A stretch of 5,829 bases of DNA from Acidobacteriota bacterium (GTDB lineage Bacteria > Acidobacteriota > Blastocatellia > Pyrinomonadales > Pyrinomonadaceae), in the NCBI GenBank assembly GCA_003222935.1, contig QHXL01000108.1, forward strand, positions 1 through 5,829. The letters run 5' to 3'. The position numbers were made by a program, and so were the translations under genes. Shown one piece after another: positions 1-5,573 of this stretch (the first letter of the stretch is position 1; every line of letters starts with the position of its first letter). Under the pieces are notes generated by a model. That model had not been told where the DNA came from. It did no database searches and was given only the letters and a program-made list of their open reading frames with translations.

Positions 1-182
1 AGACTGACCAGCATGGGAATGGCCAAGAGCCACGCTATTCCCGTCAGACCTAACCAGCGCAGGGCCTCACCACCAGTGTTAACGGCCCACACCACAAACA
101 TGGATGTAGGCAGCGTCGCGATGGGCCAAAGCTTTGCTGGCCGTCGCGATTTGGTGTGTTGAGTTAGGACGTGACTGCTCAT
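1..182 (-). CDS. N-terminal part of a probable integral membrane protein (cut by window edge)
   Basis: An open frame begins at the ATG at 180-182 and runs without a stop for 60 codons to the left edge. The protein starts with a short polar, basic segment (MSSHVLTQHTKSRRPAK), followed by a hydrophobic stretch at about residues 18-36 and a second at about 43-60 (RWLGLTGIAWLLAIPMLVS). This is the layout of a multi-pass inner-membrane protein with a cytoplasmic N-terminus. It starts 22 bases after the stop of the GT4 glycosyltransferase, so it is probably co-transcribed with it. The Shine-Dalgarno signal is weak (only a TAAG just upstream). In this setting a Wzy-type polymerase, O-antigen ligase-like protein, flippase or acyltransferase would all be reasonable, but no family motif is visible in the part present, so I assign no function. 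The main doubt is whether the frame is real, since it is short and unfinished. Confidence 0.55.
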   Translation of the reverse strand, partial: MSSHVLTQHTKSRRPAKLWPIATLPTSMFVVWAVNTGGEALRWLGLTGIAWLLAIPMLVS

Positions 183-204
183 GCTTAATAACTATCAGAC
201 CCGA

Positions 205-1374
205 TCAGCTAGCCAGGCGCGGCCAGGTTCGACCGACCTGACTGCCTGAAAGTAAACGGGCTCCTTCCAACAGTTCGGACGCACATGACGCCGGCGCGAC
301 AGAACCAAGGAACTGAAGAACGCGAAATGAAAAGACTTTGCGATCAAACTTCTCCGCGTGTTCACGCATGAGTCGGGTATTCCAGAGACGAATTTCAAAC
401 TCTTCAATGGCGTTAATTAGTGCTGTGCTGTTTGGCTTATCGAAAAAGATACCGGTCACGCCTTCAACGACGGTTTCAACAGCGCCACCCGCTCGATAAG
501 CAATAACTGGTCTTCCAGCAGCGTTGACTTCGAGTGGAACCATTCCAAAGTCTTCTTCACCGGGAAACAAAAGTGCGCGGCATCTGCTCGCATACAAATT
601 CACTTGTGTGTCGGGTTGGCGCCCAAGAAATTGGACAGTTGGCCCGGCAAGTTTTTCGAGTCGAACGCGATCCGGCCCATCGCCAATGATCACCAAACGT
701 CGTCCCAGCTTGTTACATGCTTCGATCGCGAGGTCGATTCGTTTGTAAGGAACGAGGCGCGAGAGAATCAGGTAGTAGTCTTCAACAAAAGAAGCCGGCT
801 CGAATCTGTCGACATCAATTGGACGTGGAATTACGATAGCTTCACGACCATAAATTTTCTTGATCCGGTCGGCAACGACTTGGGAATTTGCGATGTAATA
901 GTTTGGCTGTTGTGCGGCTCTGAGATCCCACTTCTTCAAACCCCACAGAAACATCGGTAGGATCGACCGGGCCATGCCGCCGAAGCTTTCTCGTTCGGCA
1001 TAATCCTGGTAACGCCAAACCCAACGCATTGGTGTGTGGCAGTAGCAAACGTGAATTGCGTTGCGGCTGCGACGCACTCCCTTTGCATAACCCGAGCTAC
1101 TGCTGAGAATGAGGTCGTACTCGGAAAGATCGAACTGCTCGACAGCGAACGGATAAAGCATGAAGTACTGACGGAATCTTCGCTCCATGCCGGGCAGTCG
1201 CTGCATGGCCGAAGTGCGAATATCCGCTCCACGCAACTCGTCGGGCAGACGATGTGGCAGGGCGACGGTGGTGTAGATGGGGGCGGACGGAAAGGAATCG
1301 TGCATTACAGCAGCGACGCGTTCAGCTCCACCCATTTGAATAAAGTAATCGTGTACGAGCGCGATTTTCGACAC
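205..1374 (-). CDS. GT4-family glycosyltransferase (WbaZ-like)
   Basis: A 389-residue GT-B fold glycosyltransferase that should act at the cytoplasmic face of the inner membrane, transferring a sugar from a nucleotide-sugar donor to the growing lipid-linked repeat unit. The acceptor domain begins at once with KIALVHDYFIQMGGAERV (residues 3-20), including the GGAE loop. YCHTPMRW at 111-118 and IANS at 161-164 are typical of the WbaZ-like branch of GT4. The donor domain carries SRLVPYKR (205-212, with R206 and K211 as likely phosphate-binding residues), GDGP (231-234) and FPGEEDFGMVPLE (270-282), which contains the E-x7-E pair E274/E282. Length is normal for the family. The start is GTG, supported by a good ribosome binding site. 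Some WbaZ-like enzymes transfer mannose, but donor and linkage cannot be read from this sequence. The last ~45 residues are low in recognisable structure; I checked the other frames there and saw no better continuation. Confidence 0.93.
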   Translation of the reverse strand: MSKIALVHDYFIQMGGAERVAAVMHDSFPSAPIYTTVALPHRLPDELRGADIRTSAMQRLPGMERRFRQYFMLYPFAVEQFDLSEYDLILSSSSGYAKGVRRSRNAIHVCYCHTPMRWVWRYQDYAERESFGGMARSILPMFLWGLKKWDLRAAQQPNYYIANSQVVADRIKKIYGREAIVIPRPIDVDRFEPASFVEDYYLILSRLVPYKRIDLAIEACNKLGRRLVIIGDGPDRVRLEKLAGPTVQFLGRQPDTQVNLYASRCRALLFPGEEDFGMVPLEVNAAGRPVIAYRAGGAVETVVEGVTGIFFDKPNSTALINAIEEFEIRLWNTRLMREHAEKFDRKVFSFRVLQFLGSVAPASCASELLEGARLLSGSQVGRTWPRLAS

Positions 1375-1378
1375 TCTT

Positions 1379-1384
1379 CACCTC
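1379..1384 (-). promoter_or_regulatory. Ribosome binding site that selects the GTG start of the GT4 gene
   Basis: On the minus strand this reads GAGGTG, followed by four bases and then the GTG at 1374-1372. The core GAGG is six bases from the start. The encoded N-terminus (MSKIALVHDY) is exactly where GT4 proteins of this type normally begin, so motif and spacing agree on the non-ATG start. Confidence 0.6.
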
Positions 1385-1529
1385 TGTGTTCCTTTGGTAC
1401 TCAGAGATATAAGAGTCTGAATCGAGTCGAGTTTTCAGGATTGTGAGTAGTTGGTATGCAGAATGTCTGGGTGAGCGTCAGAGACTCCGGCAAAAGTCAG
1501 TACAGTGGAAAAAGAGATTGAAATTCAGT

Positions 1530-1630
1530 GCAAGTTGGGAAGGGCGGTTTACCCCCGCTGGCTTAACATAAAAGCTATGTCGAAGTTCTTTTAGCCAGGT
1601 CAGCGGGGGTAAACCGCCCTCCCAACTTGC
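1530..1630. repeat. Long GC-rich inverted repeat (REP-like hairpin, family B)
   Basis: The arm at 1530-1560 (31 bases) and the arm at 1601-1630 (30 bases) are complementary over their whole length apart from one extra A in the left arm (gggaaggg against gggaggg). The 40-base centre can pair further: GGCT with AGCC and TAAAAG with CTTTTA. Each arm also holds a small GCGG/CCGC hairpin (gcggtttacccccgc), so the DNA or RNA could fold as one long stem or as separate small stems. It occupies most of the 295-base gap between the stop of the duplicated-domain gene and the GTG of the GT4 gene. The remainder of that gap (1375-1529 and 1631-1669) shows no gene and no convincing promoter. On the plus strand the stem is followed by CTCTATTTTTT, like a Rho-independent terminator, but no plus-strand gene is there to use it. 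On the coding strand no T-run follows the stem. It is more likely a dispersed REP-like element, possibly also protecting or ending the upstream transcript. Confidence 0.85.
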
Positions 1631-1669
1631 TCTATTTTTTACAAAAGCCTTTTGATCTCAGATTTATCG

Positions 1670-2608
1670 CTACACTCGTTCCAGCCAGCATTCGCGCCAG
1701 AAGAGGAAGGATTGGCGCGGGCAGAGGCGATGACAGACGCCGTCGCAAGTTGCGCCTTCCAGCAAGACAGTGTCCTTGATCTTGCGTTGCTTGGTTGTTG
1801 CTTCCAGGATGATGTTGTCGACCCGATCCTGCACCCGCATAACCTGACCGCAAAAGGTCAGCATCGTCGGCGCGAATAGAAGGTTGTTGTTCTTTCCATT
1901 GCCGTCGAGCGTTTGCTTGATCTGGGCCAACGACTTCACTCGCACCAGCTCCCCGGGCTTCAGATCCAATGAAGGCTCGTTAAATGTCTCATTCGATCCG
2001 GCAACAAAACGCCACGACTTAAACTTAAAGATATAGGCAATCTTGTTGTAGAACGCGATGAACAGACTCTGGATCCACTGACCGATCGATATCCGGTTCA
2101 GCGTTAAGTCGCGCACATACTGCGTCGGCTCCCACCAGGGTAAGGGTTTCGAAGCATTGAGAATCTCAGTCGATTGGCAAAAGAACTGACCGCCACGGTG
2201 CGCCAGTGATTCAAGATCCGCTGCGTTGATTTTCCCCACTCGATCTATGGGAGACACAATCGACGCGGTTCCCGCCTTCTTCACCCAGGCCGATTTCCAA
2301 AAGATTAGACAGGCGCGGCCACAACCACCATGACTCGCACCGTCACAGCGCACTTCTTCAAGAAACACTGTGCTGTCGAACTCGCGCATTTCCGCATCGT
2401 CAACGCATGTCTTAAATGCCTGACGGGAGATACGAAACTGCTTGCCGCAGAACTTCCGCATCTCAGGCATGAACGGGAGCTTCTCTAGAGTTCCGTTTTC
2501 ATCCAGGGTGGCCAGAATCTCAGTCTCCGACAAAACTTCCACCATTTCACCTGGTAGAAAACTCGAAGGCTTCGCATTCGCGCAAACCAGTTCACTCGAA
2601 GTCGACAT
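1670..2608 (-). CDS. Conserved protein of unknown function with two copies of a Cys/His domain
   Basis: A 312-residue protein with no signal peptide. Residues 17-110 and 216-312 are two copies of one domain, nearly 200 residues apart. Both begin with PGE-V-V (P19/P218), then a predicted strand and helix ending TLD-NG (residues 34-39 and 233-238), an F-x-P-x-M segment, FCG (C54/C253), L/FLE, CDG (C88/C288), H93/H293, C96/C296, and FW-x3-W (104-108, 304-308). The retained C, C, H, C set suggests a metal or structural site; C68 and C100 of copy 1 are missing in copy 2. The linker has FFCQSTEIL (142-150), PWWEPTQYVRDL (157-168) and a hydrophobic stretch at about 175-196. I recall similar uncharacterised proteins, often with only one such domain, in other bacteria, but know of no established function. 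The ATG lies three bases after the stop of the priming transferase with AGGA just before it, so translation is probably coupled. A role tied to glycan assembly or modification is inference from position. Confidence 0.88.
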   Translation of the reverse strand: MSTSSELVCANAKPSSFLPGEMVEVLSETEILATLDENGTLEKLPFMPEMRKFCGKQFRISRQAFKTCVDDAEMREFDSTVFLEEVRCDGASHGGCGRACLIFWKSAWVKKAGTASIVSPIDRVGKINAADLESLAHRGGQFFCQSTEILNASKPLPWWEPTQYVRDLTLNRISIGQWIQSLFIAFYNKIAYIFKFKSWRFVAGSNETFNEPSLDLKPGELVRVKSLAQIKQTLDGNGKNNNLLFAPTMLTFCGQVMRVQDRVDNIILEATTKQRKIKDTVLLEGATCDGVCHRLCPRQSFLFWRECWLERV

Positions 2609-2611
2609 ATC

Positions 2612-4057
2612 CTAACTAGCTCCTCTCGCCATCAATATTGCCGGCACCGTTCGTATTAAGATCAAAACATCAAGGACCAGTGACCAGCGGTCGATGTATT
2701 CGAGATCGAGTTGCATCCACTGTTCAAAAGATAGATTGCTTCGCCCCGAAACCTGCCACAGGCAAGTCAATCCAGGCTTTACACTAAACCGGCGCTTTTG
2801 CCAGGCAACTTCCATCCTGATGGCGTCGCGTACCGACAATGGACGCGGGCCAACAATGCTCATATCGCCAAACAAAACATTCACCAGCTGCGGAAGCTCA
2901 TCGATACTCGTTCGTCGTAACCACTTTCCAACTCTTGTAATGCGGGGATCGTTCTTGATCTTGAAGATCGGACCTGACTTCTCGTTGAGATGTTCGATCT
3001 CTTTCATTCGAGCTTCAGCATCACTCAACATCGTGCGGAACTTGAACATGCGGAAACGACGTTTGTTGAAGCCTACGCGTTCCTGCACAAAAACGATCGG
3101 ACCTCTTGAATCCAACTTGATCAGCACCGCCACGACAAACAGCAAAGGTGATAAAAGCACCAGGAAGAACAACGCCACAACGATGTCGATTAACCTCTTT
3201 ATCTCAGTGCGCCAGGTAACTGCAGGAGCGCTGTGAAGCGACAGGAGTGGTGCGCCGGCAAACTCGGAAGGTCTCGACGTCGCCAACTGATGTGGAAACG
3301 TGTCGGAGAAGAGGTGGACCATGATTCCCTGCTCTTCAAGCAGGTTAATCGCCGCCTCAATCTGCGCGTATTGCGACTTAATAGGCAATGCAATGACAAC
3401 TTCGTCAACTACATCGTGGGCAATGATTGATGGAAGCGTGCTGAGTTCACCGAGCCAGGGAATGTCACTGACACCATTTTCGAAACGCTCATCGGTATCG
3501 AGGTATCCGAGAATCCGGTAACCAAGGTCGTTGCGCTTGCGAATCTGGGAAGCGAACCATTGCGCACGCTGTCCCCCGCCTATGATCAGCAGCGTTTTCA
3601 GGTTCTTACCCCGGCTACGGAGTCGCCGCAGGTTGAGTCGCAACATGACTCTCAGGGTTACAATCAAGCCGAAGCCGATAACTGCTACACAAGTCGCAGT
3701 CCATAGGGTGATGGTGGGCCAAACTCCAATATGGGCAAACACCAGCAGTGCCGATGACGCCAGCGCGACCGCACCAGCGATCTCTTTAATCTCTTCTCGG
3801 AAGGTACTCAGGCGATGCGAACGATAAACACCCTGCAGATTGAAGAGGACGTACCAGACCGTAACCATCAATCCGCACAATAAGGCATTCGCAACTTTCA
3901 CACGGGTGGATAGAAAGTCGACGGCATAGTCGGGTGTTGAGACGTTGGCGTCCGGTGCGTAATTGATGAGGATCGCGAGGCTTAATGCAGCCAACATCGC
4001 AGCAAGGTCGCTAACCCTTAGCGCAGCATTTGTGATTTGTCCGTGTCGAGCAACCAT
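2612..4057 (-). CDS. Exopolysaccharide polyprenyl glycosylphosphotransferase (WcaJ/ExoY-type priming transferase)
   Basis: This 481-residue inner-membrane enzyme should transfer a sugar-1-phosphate from a nucleotide sugar to undecaprenyl phosphate, the first committed step of repeat-unit synthesis. It has the full long-form layout: membrane helices at about 15-33, 53-73, 94-112 and 115-137; a Rossmann-like CoA-binding-type domain from about 154 (TLLIIGGGQRAQWFA, then GYRILGYLDTDE at 179-190); and the C-terminal bacterial sugar transferase domain. That domain starts with KRLID and a membrane-inserted helix (287-313), followed by VQERVG (324-329), FKFRTM (338-343), DPRITRVGKWLRRTSIDELPQ (370-390, with the D386-E387 pair), GDMSIVGPRP (397-406) and KPGLTCLWQVSGR (427-439). 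All motifs look intact. The ATG at 4057 has a TAGGG at 4061-4065 as a fair ribosome binding site. The sugar (glucose, galactose or other) cannot be assigned by eye. An inverted repeat separates it from the export gene upstream, and the duplicated-domain gene follows after three bases. Confidence 0.95.
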   Translation of the reverse strand: MVARHGQITNAALRVSDLAAMLAALSLAILINYAPDANVSTPDYAVDFLSTRVKVANALLCGLMVTVWYVLFNLQGVYRSHRLSTFREEIKEIAGAVALASSALLVFAHIGVWPTITLWTATCVAVIGFGLIVTLRVMLRLNLRRLRSRGKNLKTLLIIGGGQRAQWFASQIRKRNDLGYRILGYLDTDERFENGVSDIPWLGELSTLPSIIAHDVVDEVVIALPIKSQYAQIEAAINLLEEQGIMVHLFSDTFPHQLATSRPSEFAGAPLLSLHSAPAVTWRTEIKRLIDIVVALFFLVLLSPLLFVVAVLIKLDSRGPIVFVQERVGFNKRRFRMFKFRTMLSDAEARMKEIEHLNEKSGPIFKIKNDPRITRVGKWLRRTSIDELPQLVNVLFGDMSIVGPRPLSVRDAIRMEVAWQKRRFSVKPGLTCLWQVSGRSNLSFEQWMQLDLEYIDRWSLVLDVLILIRTVPAILMARGAS

Positions 4058-4083
4058 GTTCCCTAAGTTCGATACTTTCCTTA

Positions 4084-4200
4084 TGTCCGATAAACTTCAG
4101 TTTGTCGTTGTTCCGGCCTAACAGTTCGCTGGCTGCAATGTGCGTTGCAGTCTAAAAGTGTTGCTCTTTCAGTCATCGACAAACTTAAGTTTGTCGGACA
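4084..4200. repeat. Inverted pair of family-A palindromic repeats between export and priming genes
   Basis: The unit at 4174-4200, read on the minus strand, and the unit at 4084-4110, read on the plus strand, are the same 27-base element (tgtccga-aaactt-agtttgtcg-tg) with three mismatches, arranged head to head. The right-hand unit contains a perfect 20-base palindrome, cgacaaacttaagtttgtcg, so each unit can fold alone or pair with its partner. The 63-base spacer contains a further small hairpin (ctgcaa at 4133-4138 with ttgcag at 4145-4150). The element abuts the stop codon of the export gene at 4201 with no gap. No T-run follows it on the coding strand, so it is not a classic Rho-independent terminator. 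The same family occurs at 5502-5570. It fits a REP/BIME-type dispersed element that could affect transcript stability or cause partial termination. Confidence 0.85.
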
Positions 4201-4863
4201 TCAAAACAACGGATTAAAGATTGAAGCGACAGTCGCCAAACGAACGTAACGTTCGATTTTGCTTAGGCGATTTCGTGGTACGAGGATCATGTCGCCTGGT
4301 TGGAGCGTCAGGTCGTTTTCTAAGTCGGCAGTCTTTTTCAGAGTCTTGAAGTTCAACGTTTTTACTTCTGCGGTGTCGGCATTCAGTTTTCTGAAAACAA
4401 TAATCTGCGACGATTTGGCTGAGTCTTTGAACCCGCCGGCCATAAGCACAGCCTGAATTGCCGTCATTCTTTCTCGAACTTCTATCTTGCCGGGTTGGGC
4501 CACCTCACCCGCGACCACGACGTAGGGCTTCTGAAACTCTTTCAGAATCACGTTCAATTCCGGCGAAGCCAATCGTTCCTTAGCTTTGGATAGAATCAGG
4601 GTGCGAACCTGGGTAAGGTTTTTGCCGGATACTTTTAAGTCGCCACCGATTTCAAGCGAGATGTAACCGTCGGGTTGAATCGTGACGGTCTGGTTGAACT
4701 CAGGCGTATAGCGATACTGAATATCGAGCACGTCGCCGGCATTTAATGTGTAGCGATCTTCACGACCAAACACTCCGAGCGTCGGCGATTGCTGTTGCCC
4801 GTAGGTGCTGATAGCAACGGTCGAAAGTAGTACTACGCAAATCAGAAGTCTCTTCAAAGTCAT
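4201..4863 (-). CDS. Wza-like polysaccharide export protein (Poly_export + SLBB)
   Basis: A 220-residue exported protein of the outer-membrane polysaccharide export family, expected to form the periplasmic/outer-membrane exit route for the polymer. Residues 1-22 are a signal peptide (basic MTLKR, hydrophobic core, YGQ). The polysaccharide export domain follows at about 37-112 (YTLNAGDVLDIQYRYTPEF, then IQPDGYISLEIGGDLKVSG). An SLBB domain starts near 113 (KPYVVVAGEVAQPGKIEV, then AIQAVLMAGGFKDSAKSS), and LQPGDMILVPR closes it at 187-197. It is much shorter than E. coli Wza (about 380 residues), has a single SLBB domain and no lipobox cysteine after the signal, so it is probably not a lipoprotein. 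The C-terminal 20 residues (SKIERYVRLATVASIFNPLF) form a plausible amphipathic membrane-contacting helix. The ATG at 4863 is chosen because the signal peptide begins there and GAGG lies six bases upstream; the frame stays open further upstream but that part overlaps the ATPase gene and makes no sense as protein. Confidence 0.93.
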   Translation of the reverse strand: MTLKRLLICVVLLSTVAISTYGQQQSPTLGVFGREDRYTLNAGDVLDIQYRYTPEFNQTVTIQPDGYISLEIGGDLKVSGKNLTQVRTLILSKAKERLASPELNVILKEFQKPYVVVAGEVAQPGKIEVRERMTAIQAVLMAGGFKDSAKSSQIIVFRKLNADTAEVKTLNFKTLKKTADLENDLTLQPGDMILVPRNRLSKIERYVRLATVASIFNPLF

Positions 4864-4865
4864 CC

Positions 4866-5480
4866 TTAACCTCGACTTACAACCTTTGATACAACCAGTT
4901 TGGAACGGAATAGCGACGCTGATTGAGAACAAATCCAAGAAACTCTCCACCTGTTTTCGACGGTCTGTCTCGCCCTCTGAATCTGACCCCGTCTGGTTCG
5001 ACCCGCTTGAACAACTATTGCAACGCCGTCGATCAAGGGAGCGAGCAGAGTTGCATCCGACGACACTGAGAGTGACGGGCAATCGACGATGATGTAGTCG
5101 AAGTTCCAACGAAGCGCCTTGAGGCAAGCTGCGCGATACTCCGGATCCGAGTGCCAATCCTTCACTGGTTGTGCGTTTCGTGGGCCAACCAGGCGCCCGA
5201 CTCCTGCCGGGAGCGTCAACAGATTATCGAGCTGAGTTTCCGAACAATGTCTAACTACCTGGCTCGCTTCGGGAACGCGTATGTGCTGAAGCCCGTTTGC
5301 ATCGACGGCGAGCACACGCTTGTGAGTTTGTTCAGCGATTTCCTTGGCAATTGTATTCACGACATAACTAACGCCTTCGCCACGAGTGGCGGAAGTAAAC
5401 GCCACGATGCGATTGCGCAGTTTTCCGTCGTCGTCCACTGCTTGAAAAACGTTTCGAATGATTTCCAGATAAAAGCTCAT
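4866..5480 (-). CDS. CpsD/CapB-like (BY-kinase family) ATPase with degenerate Walker A and frameshifted C-terminus
   Basis: Resembles the stand-alone cytoplasmic ATPase that partners Wzz/GumC-type proteins in polymer length control. Numbered from the ATG at 5480: Walker A region FTSATRGEGVSYVV (28-41), where family members normally have G-E-G-K-S/T, so V37 replaces the catalytic lysine; Walker A'-like VLAVDANG (56-63); Walker B-like YIIVDCPS (129-136, D133). No C-terminal tyrosine cluster is seen. These changes argue against tyrosine kinase activity and possibly against ATP hydrolysis. After N176 the frame becomes improbable (RWRVSWICSQSASLF) and stops at 4866, whereas the +1 frame reads GGEFLGFVLNQRRY... 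and ends WLYQRL at TAA 4877-4879, exactly as family members end. Removing one A from the run at 4954-4957 restores the protein as ...TVETGGEFLGF..., about 200 residues. So there is a one-base insertion, or a sequence error, in the last ~25 codons. TTG starts exist at 5498 and 5495, but the ATG at 5480 looks better. The export gene follows directly. Confidence 0.82.
   Translation of the reverse strand: MSFYLEIIRNVFQAVDDDGKLRNRIVAFTSATRGEGVSYVVNTIAKEIAEQTHKRVLAVDANGLQHIRVPEASQVVRHCSETQLDNLLTLPAGVGRLVGPRNAQPVKDWHSDPEYRAACLKALRWNFDYIIVDCPSLSVSSDATLLAPLIDGVAIVVQAGRTRRGQIQRARQTVENRWRVSWICSQSASLFRSKLVVSKVVSRG
4870..4873 (-). promoter_or_regulatory. Ribosome binding site of the Wza-like export gene
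   Basis: On the minus strand GAGG lies six bases before the ATG at 4863-4861. It falls inside the out-of-frame tail of the ATPase gene and just after that gene's probable original stop (4877-4879). It fixes the export gene's start at 4863 rather than at upstream codons of the same open frame. Confidence 0.55.
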
Positions 5481-5501
5481 GTTCTTGATGTCCAACAACC
5501 T

Positions 5502-5570
5502 TGTCCGACGAACTTTAGTTTGTCGTGCACACGCTTTGTAACGTCACGACAAACTAAAGTTCGTCGGACA
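5502..5570. repeat. Perfect 26-bp inverted repeat (family A) between chain-length and ATPase genes
   Basis: The arm 5502-5527 is the exact reverse complement of 5545-5570, with a 17-base loop between. Each arm begins tgtccgac on its outer side and is itself a near-palindrome (cgacgaact / agtttgtcg), so it matches the unit seen twice at 4084-4200. Read on the coding strand, the hairpin starts three bases after the TAG stop of the GumC/Wzz gene (5576-5574) and ends about 20 bases before the ATG of the ATPase gene, filling the intergenic gap. No T-run follows on the coding strand. It is a REP-like hairpin that could stabilise the upstream message or reduce read-through. Confidence 0.9.
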
Positions 5571-5573
5571 TCT

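Noticed and set aside
195..407. Alternative minus-strand frame at the end of the GT4 gene, considered as a frameshifted C-terminus
   Set aside because: The GT4 frame still reads as plausible family sequence here (AEKFDRKVF), and the alternative frame shows no better match.
604..960. Plus-strand open frame of 118 codons inside the GT4 gene
   Set aside because: Antisense shadow of the glycosyltransferase; no recognisable protein features.
1406..1413. Possible -10 element (cttatatc on the minus strand) for the GT4 gene
   Set aside because: No acceptable -35 hexamer lies at the right distance; a single AT-rich hexamer is not enough to call a promoter.
1036..1446. Plus-strand open frame of 136 codons crossing the GT4 start
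   Set aside because: Mostly antisense to GT4 coding sequence; composition and lack of motifs mark it as chance.
2694..3236. 180-codon open frame on the plus strand opposite the priming transferase
   Set aside because: It lies fully antisense to a strongly recognised gene, its protein is low-complexity Ser/Arg/Thr-rich with no motif, and no good ribosome binding site precedes it.
4950..4957. Programmed ribosomal frameshift at the A-run in the ATPase gene
   Set aside because: Getting to the correct downstream frame needs a +1 shift; there is no -1 slippery heptamer leading to it and no rare-codon or stop signature typical of +1 sites, so mutation or read error is simpler.
4864..5157. N-terminal extension of the export protein (open frame upstream of 4863)
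   Set aside because: The extension is an out-of-frame reading of the ATPase gene (SRSLPQGASLELRLHHRR...), while a signal peptide and ribosome binding site define the start at 4863.
5481..5498. TTG starts at 5498 or 5495 for the ATPase
   Set aside because: They add only a few residues, sit almost on top of the repeat, and the only upstream purine run (AAGG) is too close; the ATG at 5480 is preferred, though its own ribosome binding site is weak.
4084..5570. Family-A hairpins as Rho-independent terminators or a CRISPR array
   Set aside because: There is no T-run on the coding strand after either hairpin, and four units in two inverted pairs more than 1 kb apart do not form a regular direct-repeat array.
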